Source of the DNA: JASGDC01 sp047608145
GTDB taxonomy: Bacteria > Actinomycetota > Actinomycetes > Actinomycetales > Micrococcaceae
Assembly (NCBI GenBank): GCA_047608145.1
Contig: JASGDC010000015.1
Span: 62,001-126,000 of the forward strand
Length of the DNA stretch: 64,000 nt
Direction of reading: 5' to 3'
Part shown: piece by piece, positions 1 to 9,538 of the stretch
How the letters are laid out: each line of letters starts with the position of its first letter
How positions within the stretch are numbered: position 1 is the first letter of the stretch
The notes under the pieces: generated by a model
The model's database searches: none
The model's input: only the letters and a program-made list of their open reading frames with translations
What the model was told of the DNA's origin: nothing
Translations under genes and position numbers: made by a program

Positions 1-644
1 AATGCTTGTGGTTGGATACCAAGCGAACGCAAAGCACCTACTGAGTGCTGAGTTGGCTTTGTTTTTAACTCTTGCGATGGACCGATATATGGCACCAATG
101 AAATATGTAAGAAGAATACATTACTGTGTCCAAGGTCATGGCGCACTTGCCTAGCAGATTCTAAGAAAGGCTGTGACTCAATATCACCAACAGTACCACC
201 AATTTCTGTGATGATAATATCTGGTGTCTCATCACTTTCAGCCTGTGAACGCATCCGCTCTTTAATCTCATTAGTGATATGCGGAATAACCTGAACTGTA
301 TTACCTAGGTATTCGCCTTTACGCTCTTTAGCAATTACTGAAGAGTAAACCTGTCCAGTAGTTACATTTGCTGAAGCATCAAGATTGTAATCAAGGAAAC
401 GTTCATAGTGTCCAATATCAAGGTCAGTTTCTGCACCATCTTCAGTAATGAACACTTCACCATGCTGGAATGGATTCATAGTGCCAGGGTCGACGTTAAT
501 ATAAGGATCTAGCTTTTGCATGACCACATTAAGGCCACGAGCTCTTAAAATATTTCCGAGAGAGGAAGCAGTGAGGCCTTTGCCTAATGATGAAGCAACG
601 CCTCCAGTAACAAAGATATGTTTAGTAATTTGATCTTTTCCCAC
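1..644 (-). CDS. pyrG: CTP synthase, N-terminal part (gene runs off the left edge)
   Basis: CTP synthase makes CTP from UTP, ATP and glutamine in the cytosol. I translated this stretch myself: from a GTG at 644 it reads MGKDQITKHIFVTGG, followed by the P-loop-like SLGKGL and then KLDPYINVDPGTMNP, HGEVFITEDGAETDLD and GHYERF, all hallmark blocks of the synthetase domain. About 214 residues are present; the rest of this domain and the glutaminase domain lie outside the window. It sits 68 bp upstream of recN on the same strand, the usual actinobacterial neighbourhood. The family assignment is secure; the GTG start is the first possible start before the conserved block. Confidence 0.95.
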   Translation of the reverse strand, partial: MGKDQITKHIFVTGGVASSLGKGLTASSLGNILRARGLNVVMQKLDPYINVDPGTMNPFQHGEVFITEDGAETDLDIGHYERFLDYNLDASANVTTGQVYSSVIAKERKGEYLGNTVQVIPHITNEIKERMRSQAESDETPDIIITEIGGTVGDIESQPFLESARQVRHDLGHSNVFFLHISLVPYIGPSQELKTKPTQHSVGALRSLGIQPQA

Positions 645-712
645 GAAACTCTATTTTACACTATAACGACTATTAAATAACAAATTTCATGGTGAAGTTA
701 ACTAGACTTTCT

Positions 713-2419
713 TTAAACTTGCTCAGCACTTTCCAATAACTCGCGTGCGTGTTGTAATGCAGTCTCAGATTCATCAAAACCAGTCATCATACGAGCAATC
801 TCTTTAACTCTTTCTTGACCTACTAAAGTCCTAATATCTGAGTGAGTTACTCCTGCATCAGCATTTGAAGTTTTAACTACACTAATATGGTTGTTTGCAA
901 ATGCTGCTACTTGAGGTAAGTGAGTTACACAAATAACTTGCTTGTATTTAGCTAATTTAGCTAAACGCTGACCAATTTGAATTGCGGCTTTACCTCCGAC
1001 GCCTGCATCAACTTCATCGAATACGAAAGTAGGTGCGTTAGAGCCATTTCCAGCAAATACCACTTCAATTGCAAGCATTACACGAGAAAGCTCACCACCA
1101 GAAGCACCTTTATTAACTGGAGTTGACCTAGAGCCTGCATGTGGTTGTAACAAAAATTCCACATTATCAGCCCCAGTATTACTAAGTTCTTCAGAAGTTA
1201 CTTGCACATGGAAAGTGGCATCTGCCATCAATAACCCATGCAGTTCCTCTGTTACGGCCTTGCTTAATTGTGTTGCAGCTTGTTTGCGAGCCTCAGTAAT
1301 TTCACGGGCAAGCTCTGTAACTACATTTTCTAGCTCAGCTACTTCTTCTTCGAGTTCGGCAAGGCTTTGTCCACCATTACTAAGTTCGTCAAAACGTACT
1401 CGAGCCTCACGTTCCCACTGAAATACATCTTCAAGGTTTGAGCCATGGTCACGTAGTAGTTCGTTAATCTTGGCACGACGTTGCTCCACTTGATTTAACC
1501 TTGCTGGACCATCGGTATCAAGATTTTCTACGTAACTAGTAAGATCATTTGCAGCTTCTGAAATTTCTGAATTTAAAGTCTCTAAACGTTCTAGAATCTC
1601 TTCTAACTCTGGGTCTTCTAAGCTATCAATACTACTGCGCGCCTCACCGACCATAGCTGAAGCATCATGAACTTCACCAAAATTGTCAGAAACCAAAGCT
1701 TGTGAAGCTCGATAAGCTCCATGACGAAGTTCTTCAAGATTAGAGAGCCTTATTGATTCTGCCTTTAACTCTTCATCTTCATTTTCTTTGGGTTCTACTT
1801 CATCGTAAAACTCTAATTCTTCAGTTAATTCTTCTAGTTCTTCAGCTTCCGAATCTTGGACATCATTAAGAGCTGCTAAACGCTTTTGGGTATCAAGCAT
1901 TAATTGATACTTAGCTTTGTAAGTTTTTAATAGTTCACGATGTTCTTTACCTAGAAACCTATCCAATGCATCACGCTGGGCACTAATGCTACGTAGACGC
2001 ATTTGGTCACTTTGTCCATGAATTTCTATTAGCTGTTCGGTAAGTTCATTAAGTACTGCCAATGGGACTTTGCGTCCACCAGCTAAAGCTTTAGAGCGAC
2101 CTTCTTGAGTTATTGAACGGTTTAAAATCAGTTCTTTTAGCCCTAATGTCACATCATCAAGTAATAAATTGTGCTCTTCAGCAATTTCAGCTAACTTACT
2201 GTCACTTGGAATAACTACACTGGCTTCAACTTCTGCTTTTTCGGCATTAGAACGCACCACACCGCTTTTAGCGCGGGCACCAATAATCATCGATAGCGCA
2301 GATACCACCATAGTTTTACCGGCTCCAGTTTCACCTGTTACTGCGGTAAATCCTTTTCCTAGGCTAAGCCTGGCATTAGAAATAACACCAAGGTTTTCGA
2401 TGTTAATTTCTTCAATCAT
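713..2419 (-). CDS. recN: DNA repair protein RecN
   Basis: RecN is an SMC-like ATPase that acts in recombinational repair of double-strand breaks. The 568-residue protein has Walker A GETGAGKT at residues 29-36, a long Glu-rich coiled-coil middle, the ABC signature GASGGELSR and Walker B TFVFDEVDAGVGG near residue 470, followed by CVTHLPQVA. This is the full family architecture and length. Its ATG overlaps the stop of nadK by four bases (ATGA), so the two are translationally coupled. The protein is intact. Confidence 0.97.
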   Translation of the reverse strand: MIEEINIENLGVISNARLSLGKGFTAVTGETGAGKTMVVSALSMIIGARAKSGVVRSNAEKAEVEASVVIPSDSKLAEIAEEHNLLLDDVTLGLKELILNRSITQEGRSKALAGGRKVPLAVLNELTEQLIEIHGQSDQMRLRSISAQRDALDRFLGKEHRELLKTYKAKYQLMLDTQKRLAALNDVQDSEAEELEELTEELEFYDEVEPKENEDEELKAESIRLSNLEELRHGAYRASQALVSDNFGEVHDASAMVGEARSSIDSLEDPELEEILERLETLNSEISEAANDLTSYVENLDTDGPARLNQVEQRRAKINELLRDHGSNLEDVFQWEREARVRFDELSNGGQSLAELEEEVAELENVVTELAREITEARKQAATQLSKAVTEELHGLLMADATFHVQVTSEELSNTGADNVEFLLQPHAGSRSTPVNKGASGGELSRVMLAIEVVFAGNGSNAPTFVFDEVDAGVGGKAAIQIGQRLAKLAKYKQVICVTHLPQVAAFANNHISVVKTSNADAGVTHSDIRTLVGQERVKEIARMMTGFDESETALQHARELLESAEQV

Positions 2420-3333
2420 GCCTGTTTTCCCTCATCTGGTCCACGCCAACCTGTAACTGGTAAATTAAACTTTCTAACTAGCCTGCTAGTAAAAGCAACT
2501 TCTTTCAATCGTGCTAAGTATATCCGTTTTTCAGATACATTTACTTCAACTCGCTGCCCAGCTTTCACTGGGAATGTCCTGCGTCCATCACACCACAGTT
2601 TTGCTTTAGCATCATTACGTTGAATCATCTCAACGGCAAAAGTACTTTCATCACCCACGATAAGCGGCTTTGAGAAAAGTGTATGAGCACTCAATGGCAC
2701 TAGCAACATAGCTTCCACATGTGGCCAAACAACCGGACCTCCAGCAGAAAACGCATATGCGGTAGACCCCGTAGGAGTAGACATCAAAATGCCATCACAA
2801 CCATAGCTAACCAACGGTTCACCATCAACCTCAACTACAACCTCAATCATGCGTTCTTCAGAACTTTTCTCAAGAGCAGCTTCATTAACCGCCCAGTCTT
2901 GGTGAATTAATTTTTGACCTTCGTAGACTTTAACATCAATGACCATACGATCTTTAACCGTGTAATCTTTTCGCACTACCTTATCGATAGTTTCGTTTAA
3001 GTCTTCTTTTTCACTCTCTGCCAGGAAGCCAACATGTCCCATATTGACACCCAACACCGGAACTTCTTGTTCCATACCAAGTTCTGCAGCCCTTAAAATC
3101 GAGCCATCACCGCCAAGCACAATTATTAGCTCTAAATCTGCAGTATCACTTTTTTCAAATACTTTTACTTTGTCTAAATGTCCTGGAGGCGTTTTATCTC
3201 GTAAATCATCAGTCTCGCTTTGTAAAACGTATGGGGTTATTCCCACTTCTAAGAGTTTATCAATCACCTGTAGCGCTACACGTTGTGCTTCTGCACGCCC
3301 AGGGTGATTCAAAATTAAAATATTGCGAGCCAT
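2416..3333 (-). CDS. nadK: NAD kinase
   Basis: NAD kinase phosphorylates NAD to NADP using ATP or polyphosphate. The 305-residue protein shows the GGDG motif at residues 74-77 (GGDGSILRAAE), the NMGHVGFLAE block, a VNEAALEKS nucleotide-binding block and the STPTGSTAYAFSAGGP signature. It is followed by recN with a 4-bp overlap, an arrangement conserved in Actinobacteria. The ATG start immediately precedes the typical N-terminal ILILNHPGR strand. Confidence 0.97.
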   Translation of the reverse strand: MARNILILNHPGRAEAQRVALQVIDKLLEVGITPYVLQSETDDLRDKTPPGHLDKVKVFEKSDTADLELIIVLGGDGSILRAAELGMEQEVPVLGVNMGHVGFLAESEKEDLNETIDKVVRKDYTVKDRMVIDVKVYEGQKLIHQDWAVNEAALEKSSEERMIEVVVEVDGEPLVSYGCDGILMSTPTGSTAYAFSAGGPVVWPHVEAMLLVPLSAHTLFSKPLIVGDESTFAVEMIQRNDAKAKLWCDGRRTFPVKAGQRVEVNVSEKRIYLARLKEVAFTSRLVRKFNLPVTGWRGPDEGKQA

Positions 3334-3492
3334 ATATTTTATTCTACTTGTCTAAGTCAAGAGTTTTGCATAAGTCTAGATTTTTCTTGAGTTTCTACTT
3401 TGTAAAGTACTTTATAAAATCAGTCCCATATCGTAAAAGCAACTCATATAAGACCTGCTTTTAGCGAGGCTACCTAACTTTTGATTGACAGA

Positions 3493-3550
3493 GTATACAT
3501 TTTTTTAGTTTCTTTACGAAATTTCGTGTGGAATCAAGAAAAATGTATAC
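3493..3550. repeat. Dispersed palindromic intergenic repeat, copy 1
   Basis: A 58-bp element between tlyA and nadK. It begins GTATACATTTTT and ends AAAAATGTATAC, with ACGAAATTTCGT in the centre. A near-identical copy lies at 47320-47387 and a diverged one at 59720-59777. The outer arms and the centre are both self-complementary, so the transcript could fold as one long hairpin. Confidence 0.75.
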
Positions 3551-3596
3551 CTTGCTAATCACTGACACACAACTGTATTAATCTTTAGCGAATAAA

Positions 3597-4328
3597 TTAA
3601 CCATTTTTGTGTAGCTGCACTAAATACTCAACATTTCCACTACTGCCTTTTATAGGGCTTTCCGTCAGACTTACTTTTTCTAATCCTAATTTTTGTGCAG
3701 TAACTAAGACTTTATTGATGGCTTCTTGGCGCTGTTCATGGCTAGTTACCACTCCCGTGTGCGCTAGACGCTCTTTGCCCACTTCAAATTGCGGTTTGAT
3801 TAGTAACACCATTTCGTGTCCTGATTTTAGTACTTTTGTAAGTGGTTCTAAAACAAGTATTAGAGAAATAAAAGATAAGTCTCCTACGATTAAATCTACT
3901 TGCTGCCCAATGTCATCAAGCACTAAATCACGAATGTTATAACCTTCAAATACTACTACTCTGTCATCATTGCGTAGCTTTGGATCTAGTTGGTCATGAC
4001 CAACATCTATTGCCCAGACCTTTTTAGAGCCATTTTGAAGCAGAACATCAGTAAAGCCTCCTGTTGATGCACCAGCATCTAGTACATTTAGTCCAGTTAC
4101 AGCTATCTTGAATTCTGCTAATGCTGTTTCCAGTTTTAAGCCTGCGCGAGAAACATACTTCGGTTGTTCAAGAACTTCGATACCGTTCTCTTCAGTAACT
4201 TTGTGCGCTGGTTTAGTGACAAACTTACCATCAACTTTAACTTTACGATTGTTTATTAGTTCTTGTGCTACCGAACGAGACTTAACCAAACCACGAACAG
4301 TTAAAGCTAAATCAAGACGTTGTTTCAC
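3597..4328 (-). CDS. tlyA: TlyA family rRNA (cytidine-2'-O)-methyltransferase
   Basis: TlyA methylates ribosomal RNA (in mycobacteria the 2'-OH of cytidines in 16S and 23S rRNA). The 243-residue protein starts with an S4 RNA-binding domain (about residues 1-60, RLDLALTVRGLVKSR), then the SAM-binding block NVLDAGASTGGFTDVL. A possible K-D-K-E set is visible in VSRAGLKLE, VGDLSFISL, LIKPQFEVGKE and GSSGNVEYLV. The GTG start overlaps the end of the upstream HAD gene by 17 bp, so the two are coupled. Position between nadK and the HAD gene is the standard actinobacterial order. Confidence 0.94.
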   Translation of the reverse strand: MKQRLDLALTVRGLVKSRSVAQELINNRKVKVDGKFVTKPAHKVTEENGIEVLEQPKYVSRAGLKLETALAEFKIAVTGLNVLDAGASTGGFTDVLLQNGSKKVWAIDVGHDQLDPKLRNDDRVVVFEGYNIRDLVLDDIGQQVDLIVGDLSFISLILVLEPLTKVLKSGHEMVLLIKPQFEVGKERLAHTGVVTSHEQRQEAINKVLVTAQKLGLEKVSLTESPIKGSSGNVEYLVQLHKNG

Positions 4329-5112
4329 TTACTAAGTCTTTCAAGGTTTTAATCACATAAGTTGGTTTTTGCTCTGGAATTGCAGTTTCTGCATCAGCTT
4401 TCGTGTTAATTCCCGTGGTAACTAATGCGGTATCAATTTTGGAATTGTTACCACCTTCGATGTCTGTATCTAAACGGTCGCCAATCATAATAGGTTTTTT
4501 AACACCAAACTTTTCCATGGCATATTCAAAGATTGCAGCTTCTGGTTTACCGCCAATCATTGGGGCTTTCCCAGTTGCCATTTGTACAGCCTTAATCATC
4601 GCACCATTGCCTGGAGCGCTGCCTTTTTCGGTAGGAAGTGTGGTGTCTGCATTGCAAGCAAACCATTTAGCACCAGCATGAACAGCATAAGAAGCATCAG
4701 CCAAGTTTTGCCATGAAGTCTTTGGATTAAAGCCTTGAATTAGAGCATCCGGTCCTTCTTGAAAAGTACGGATAGCTCTGAAACCCGCTTCATTAATCAA
4801 ATTAGCAAGATAATCAGTGCCAACCACAAGGACTTTATCTTCTGGCTTTAGATGTTCTTTTAAAAGATTGATCGTCACTTGTGGTGAAGTAATAATTTCT
4901 GCTGGCTTTGCTTTAATGCCTAGTTCTTGTAAATGCTCTGCTACTGTTTCTGGGCTACGCGAAGCATTATTAGTAATGTATCCAATTTTGTAATTATGCT
5001 CGTAAAGCCAGTTAATTGACTCCACTACATTAGGCAAAGTAGTTTTACCCTCGTAAATTACCCCATCAAGGTCGAAGAATACACTGTCGTAAGACTTAAT
5101 TAAGGCACTCAT
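4312..5112 (-). CDS. HAD-IIA family hydrolase (NagD-like phosphatase)
   Basis: A predicted sugar- or nucleotide-phosphate phosphatase of the HAD-IIA subfamily. The 266-residue protein has the nucleophile motif FFDLDGVIYEG (Asp14 and Asp16), the motif II block GYITNNASRS, a C2 cap in the middle and the motif III/IV block PIMIGDRLDTDIEGG. It overlaps tlyA by 17 bp and its own start overlaps the end of the gene at 5109-6152 by 4 bp, so it belongs to the same transcript. The natural substrate cannot be read from sequence. Confidence 0.9.
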   Translation of the reverse strand: MSALIKSYDSVFFDLDGVIYEGKTTLPNVVESINWLYEHNYKIGYITNNASRSPETVAEHLQELGIKAKPAEIITSPQVTINLLKEHLKPEDKVLVVGTDYLANLINEAGFRAIRTFQEGPDALIQGFNPKTSWQNLADASYAVHAGAKWFACNADTTLPTEKGSAPGNGAMIKAVQMATGKAPMIGGKPEAAIFEYAMEKFGVKKPIMIGDRLDTDIEGGNNSKIDTALVTTGINTKADAETAIPEQKPTYVIKTLKDLVSETTS

Positions 5113-6152
5113 TCTTCCTCTTCATTTTCCAGCTCTGAATCTTTTAAGGCTTCGGCAGCAGCAGTGGCAGGAATAGTTTCATCTTCCTCTTCTTCTCCTT
5201 CAAGCAAGTCCATGATACTGGAATCATCAGGTACTAACCCAAGAGCTACTTCTGCTTTCTTAGCTTGCTTACGCCATTTCTTAGCTTCTTTTTCTTGTTC
5301 CAATGCTTCTAAAGTTTCAGCATACGCTCGGAATAATCGTGGGCTGTATGTAAATCCTTTATTAATATTTAGCTCTGGGATTTCTAATGCTTTTTTTGCA
5401 GCTTCAAAATCCTCGTTATCCATATAAGCGCCAGAAAGTGCAATACATAAATCTACTTTAACCTCTTTATTAGTAATCTTCCGGCTGGCAAGCTGCTCTT
5501 CAGCAGCCTCAATAGCCTTATCAGGCTTGCCGACACCACGAAGCGAATCTGCAATCAAAGCAGCATGGTCATCAGAACCGCTAATCCGTTTATGTGTACG
5601 CAACTCAGCCAATGCTTTTTTGAAATCTTCAGCAGCATAAGCAGCCAAACCTGCAGCCTCACGAACAGGACCAATACGCCCAGCAGTACGAACCGCCTCC
5701 ATAGCGTGGCTCAAAGCACGCTGAGCATCTTCTTCAATGTAACGATCAACCATCGCCAAATGTTTCATCACACTCTCAGCATTCTCTTTCTTCAAAGTAC
5801 GAAGCTGAGCACGGACAGCACGTGGCAATTCGCGCCCAGTTATATCTTCATCAGGTTTTGGCCCTCTTGCTGATGGTCTACTTGGCCTATCGTCGCGGTC
5901 AAAGTCACGACGTTTGAAATCACGCTGCTTACCGCCATCACGGCCACGGAACGGTTTCTTATCACGACGGTCATTGCGCCAGTTATCATTACGGCCTCGA
6001 CGATTTTCGCTACGGTCAAAACGACGATTACCGTCCCTATCGTTCCTACGATTATCGTTGCGGTCATTACGTGAATAACGCCTATTACCTCGATTATTGT
6101 CAAAATCTCGCTTACCACCATAGTTCTTACGTGGTTTATCTGAGTAACTCAC
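5109..6152 (-). CDS. Uncharacterised protein with Arg/Asn/Asp-rich N-terminus and helical repeats
   Basis: I do not recognise a named family. The 347 residues fall into two parts: residues 1-100 are an extremely basic, low-complexity Arg/Asn/Asp/Gly region (repeated NRR, RND and RRFDR), and residues 110-300 are Ala/Glu/Lys-rich helices that look like TPR-type repeats (DAQRALSHAMEAVR, AIEAAEEQLASRK). The tail is very acidic. Such RGG-like basic tails often bind RNA, which is inference. The GTG start at 6152 comes 48 bp after tyrS. It overlaps the HAD gene by 4 bp. Proteins of this kind sit at this position next to tyrS/tlyA in other Actinobacteria, as far as I recall. Confidence 0.8.
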   Translation of the reverse strand: MSYSDKPRKNYGGKRDFDNNRGNRRYSRNDRNDNRRNDRDGNRRFDRSENRRGRNDNWRNDRRDKKPFRGRDGGKQRDFKRRDFDRDDRPSRPSARGPKPDEDITGRELPRAVRAQLRTLKKENAESVMKHLAMVDRYIEEDAQRALSHAMEAVRTAGRIGPVREAAGLAAYAAEDFKKALAELRTHKRISGSDDHAALIADSLRGVGKPDKAIEAAEEQLASRKITNKEVKVDLCIALSGAYMDNEDFEAAKKALEIPELNINKGFTYSPRLFRAYAETLEALEQEKEAKKWRKQAKKAEVALGLVPDDSSIMDLLEGEEEEDETIPATAAAEALKDSELENEEEE

Positions 6153-6200
6153 TTTATACTCGTGCCTTTCAAATTGGTCCGCTGTTTTATTATGTGTTTA

Positions 6201-7514
6201 TTAGTTTTGCACTTTAAGTGCTGCTAAGTTTTTCTTACCTCTACGCACTACTAAATATTTATTGTGTAGAAGTTGGTCATCATCAAATTCGGCATTTGCA
6301 TCAGTAATCTTCTCATTATTAACGTATGCACCACCGTCTTTGATAGTCCTGCGTGCTGCTGAATTACTTGGCACAAGACCTGAAGTTACTAGCACGTTAA
6401 TAATATTGAGCTCATCTTTACTGATTGGGTTAAACTCCAACTGTCCAAGAGATGCAAGCAAAGTATCTTCATCAAGTGATGTTAAATCACCACGACCAAA
6501 TAGTGCACCAGCTGCCTCAATAGCTTGTTCTGTCTTCTTAACACCATGCACTAACGAAGTAACTTCAAAAGCTAGTTTCTTTTGTGCTGCGCGCTTATAT
6601 GGCTCTTTTGCTACCGCTTCTTCTAATTCTTCAATTTCTGCTTTAGTTAAGAAAGTGAAAACTTTTAGCCTATCAATCACGTCAGCATCTGCTGTGTTAA
6701 CCCAGAACTGGTACATGTCATAAGGTGAGGTCATCTTTTCATCAAGCCAGATTGCATTACCTTCTGACTTGCCGAACTTTGTGCCATCAGAGTTAGTAAT
6801 AAGTGGGGTGCCAATTGCGTGAGCTTTCTTGCCTTCAGCTTTAGCAATAAGGTTAATACCACTAGTTAGGTTACCCCACTGGTCAGAACCACCAGTTTGC
6901 AACTTGCAATCATGGCGTCGGTATAGTTCTAGGAAGTCCATACCCTGTAAAATCTGGTAGCTAAATTCGGTGTAACTGATTCCAGCTTCTGAATTCAAAC
7001 GCGCACTAACTGCATCCTTCGAAAGCATCTTACCTACGCGGAAATACTTACCGACATCGCGCAAGAAATCCAAGGCTGAAAGCTCTTGAGTCCAATCAAG
7101 GTTATTTACTAAAAACGCCTTATTTTTACCATCAAAACTTAAAAACTTAGAAATCTGAGAGCCAAGGTACTCTACCCACTCGGCAACTGTTTTCTTATCA
7201 TTCAAGGTACGCTCAGAAGTAGGGCGTGGATCTCCAATCAGACCAGTAGAACCGCCCACAAGACCGATAGGCGTATGCCCGGCAAGCTGCAAACGGCGCA
7301 TTACTAAAATTTGTACCAAGTTACCAAGATGTAAGCTAGGCGCAGTCGGGTCAAATCCACAATAATAGTGAATAGGCTCACCATCAAGTAGTTTCGCTAG
7401 TTCTTCTTCATCAGTAGACACATGGATAAGTCCACGCCACTTTAATTCATCCCACAAGCTATCAAAGCTGGAATCGTTTTGCTGTTTGTTTAAAAGTTCA
7501 GATGTATTACTCAC
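6201..7514 (-). CDS. tyrS: Tyrosyl-tRNA synthetase
   Basis: Charges tRNA-Tyr. The 437-residue class I enzyme has the HIGH-like block PTAPSLHLGN, the tyrosine pocket SYQILQGMDFLELYRR, the GGSDQWGN motif and the catalytic loop DGTKFGKSEGN. A C-terminal S4 RNA-binding domain follows (SNSAARRTIKDGG). Length and order are normal for the bacterial enzyme. The start is GTG at 7514. It is the first gene of the run tyrS, Arg-rich protein, HAD, tlyA. Confidence 0.97.
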   Translation of the reverse strand: MSNTSELLNKQQNDSSFDSLWDELKWRGLIHVSTDEEELAKLLDGEPIHYYCGFDPTAPSLHLGNLVQILVMRRLQLAGHTPIGLVGGSTGLIGDPRPTSERTLNDKKTVAEWVEYLGSQISKFLSFDGKNKAFLVNNLDWTQELSALDFLRDVGKYFRVGKMLSKDAVSARLNSEAGISYTEFSYQILQGMDFLELYRRHDCKLQTGGSDQWGNLTSGINLIAKAEGKKAHAIGTPLITNSDGTKFGKSEGNAIWLDEKMTSPYDMYQFWVNTADADVIDRLKVFTFLTKAEIEELEEAVAKEPYKRAAQKKLAFEVTSLVHGVKKTEQAIEAAGALFGRGDLTSLDEDTLLASLGQLEFNPISKDELNIINVLVTSGLVPSNSAARRTIKDGGAYVNNEKITDANAEFDDDQLLHNKYLVVRRGKKNLAALKVQN

Positions 7515-7561
7515 GCGTTACATTCTACCGCTTGGTTCTATATTTTTGAAGCTATGACATT

Positions 7562-8811
7562 TTAACTGCTACCTTTTGACCCTAGTAGCCAATCAATTGC
7601 ATGAACTACAGGAATGCCGTCGATTACGCCCACATCCATCATGTTACTTGTAATAATAGTCTTTCGATATCCATCTCTAATCAACAATAAGTTATCCTGC
7701 TCACGAGTACTGCGTCTCGGCATCTGATAGGTAACCTGATAATATTCTTTTACTCCATGTTTGGAAGCAACAAAATTAACCTCTTTTGAATCATGTTTTT
7801 CTTCATCTTTTTTATCAGTATTACTTTGGTTTTTAAATGGTAATTTCCCTACAAAAACCCTATAACCCCTACGTAACAATTCAATATAGACTAGGTTCTC
7901 TAACTGTGCACCCAAATCACCTTCTTTGCCTAGTACGGCATTTCTGAGCCCAGTATCTATCACGTACCGTTTTGCATTTGTTTTAAGCCAGTGTTTACCT
8001 TTAACGTCGTATCTCAAGGCTTCAAAGAATATAAAGCTGTCTTGTAATAGCTTCACATAATGATCTATTGTGGGAGCTGAGATTTTTATTCCCTCTTTAT
8101 CTAGCTCCTCTGAAATGGAGTTGATGCTAATTTTATTACCAGTTGTATCTAGCAGATATATTGAAACTCGTTCAAGGGCTTTAATATCCCTGATATTGCC
8201 ACGATGTGCGACATCTTTTAATAAGATACTTGAATATATTCCTTCTAAGGCTGTTTCACTAACATATTCTGCACCTGTTGCAACTGAAGGAAAACCTCCC
8301 CAACGAAGATACTCTCTGAAGAGAATTTCTCTATGCTCATCCACCCCTGCTTCTTTCTTGCATTCTAGAAATTCTTTGAAAGAAAAAGGGAAAACTTTAA
8401 GTTCGACGTATCTTCCAGCAAGGTATGTTGCCAACTCTCCTGAGAGTAAATTAGCATTTGAACCAGTAATATATATATGTCGGAATCAAAGCTAACCCTC
8501 AACCCGTTTACAAAACGTTGCCAATCATCAACTTCTTGAATTTCGTCGAAAATGAAGTATATTACTCCTTTAACTCCTTCAGTTTGTTTTCTCACTTCAG
8601 AATAAAGAGAGTCAAAGGTTCTAAATTCGGCGTTTTCTAGCCTCTCAAAGTTATAAAAAAGAATATTTTCCTCATTAACACCTTGCTCAAGTAGAAAATC
8701 CTGGAATTGCTGCAAGATAACAGATTTACCTGACCTACGGACGCCCGTTATAACCTTGATAAATTCTGTGTCTTTAAAGTTTTTAAGCCAGTCTAGAGTT
8801 TCAATTTTCAA
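7562..8811 (-). pseudogene. AAA-family ATPase with DUF4143 domain, frameshifted
   Basis: Two reading frames make one protein of about 415 residues. The N-terminal frame (8811 down to about 8485; TTG start) carries Walker A GVRRSGKSV and Walker B IYFIFDEIQEVDDW; the C-terminal frame (to 7562) begins in phase with TGSNANLLSGELATYLAGR and carries the DUF4143 region. They part in an (AT)n run near 8470-8480: five AT units are present where four would restore GAC-ATA-TAT-ATT-ACT. In the C-terminal nuclease-like motif the usual Asp appears as Asn (EVNFVASK). These ATPases are accessory genes of unknown role. A 24-bp perfect palindrome ends 4 bp before the start. It is a pseudogene now, or possibly slippage-variable. 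Confidence 0.8.
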
Positions 8812-8814
8812 TAG

Positions 8815-8875
8815 TTTCTAAAGTGTATTTTAAAAACTATGACATTTAAAAAGTTTTTAAAATACACTTTAGAAT
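8815..8875. promoter_or_regulatory. Perfect 24-bp inverted repeat just before the DUF4143 ATPase
   Basis: Arms 8815-8838 and 8852-8875 are perfect complements (TCTAAAGTGTATTTTAAAAA and its reverse), separated by a 13-nt loop. The element ends 3 bp from the TTG start of the ATPase gene, so it covers the place where the promoter, operator or ribosome binding site must be. The run of T on either side could also make it a terminator for read-through. Confidence 0.7.
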
Positions 8876-8980
8876 TTTGATGTTTTGGAAGTTCTTAAGA
8901 TATTACTATCAAAGTTAACAAGAGGTGCCTGACAGGGGTGAACCTTACGAATACCCTCCTTATTTACTTATTTAGACTAA

Positions 8981-9522
8981 TTAAGAGTTAACTTGCAAAT
9001 CACACGCTAGCTGTTGCAACCAAGCCAGCACTTGCGCTTTAACTTCTGCTGCTTTATTGCCTTCAATAGTACAGACTGGACCACTTTCCTGAGTCCCACC
9101 TTCAGTAGAAAAACCTTCTAGCACAGTGCTATTTGGACACAATTCCTTGATTTCATTGAAAATATCGCCGAGAACAGAGCCCTGAGTGTTGAACGGAATC
9201 ACAGTCTTTCCTGACAAATTATTCTCGTGTAAAAAACTCTTAGCAACTGGAGGAAGATGCATCTCCCAGGTTGGTGTACCAATGAAAACAGTACCGTAAG
9301 CTTCGATATCTTCAACATTTGTTTTCAAAGGTGGCAAGTAGTTTTCTGCTAGTTCTTTACCAACTTGCTCCATGTGCTCTTGAAAATCTGTTGAATCAGG
9401 AGTTTCACGCTCAATAACAAACAGTTTGCCACCGGCTTCTTCTTGAATTATCTTTGCAACAGCTTATGCGTTTCCAGTGCCAGAAACGTAAGCAATCAAT
9501 ATATCTTAGATGTTTGTGCCAT
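8981..9522 (-). pseudogene. Flavodoxin-like protein, broken
   Basis: The intact part (9373 down to 8981) reads like a flavodoxin: VFIGTPTWEMHLPPVAKSFL and IPFNTQGSVLGDIF. The N-terminus, with the FMN phosphate loop, lies upstream: an ATG at 9522 behind a good AGGAG, then a frame change by a repeated AT near 9500, then ILIAYVSGTGNA, an in-frame TAA at 9465-9467, and AVAKIIQEEAGG. So the cofactor-binding loop is interrupted twice and a functional protein is unlikely. It lies 16 bp downstream of the DyP peroxidase gene on the same strand, so the two were one operon. Confidence 0.8.
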
Positions 9523-9538
9523 GTTTTATTCTCCTAAA

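Noticed and set aside
2169..2456. Plus-strand frame opposite recN
   Set aside because: Low-complexity Ser/Leu translation that mirrors the codon pattern of recN; no start signal. The same holds for the many other opposite-strand frames, for example at 6262, 16204, 23367 and 49368.
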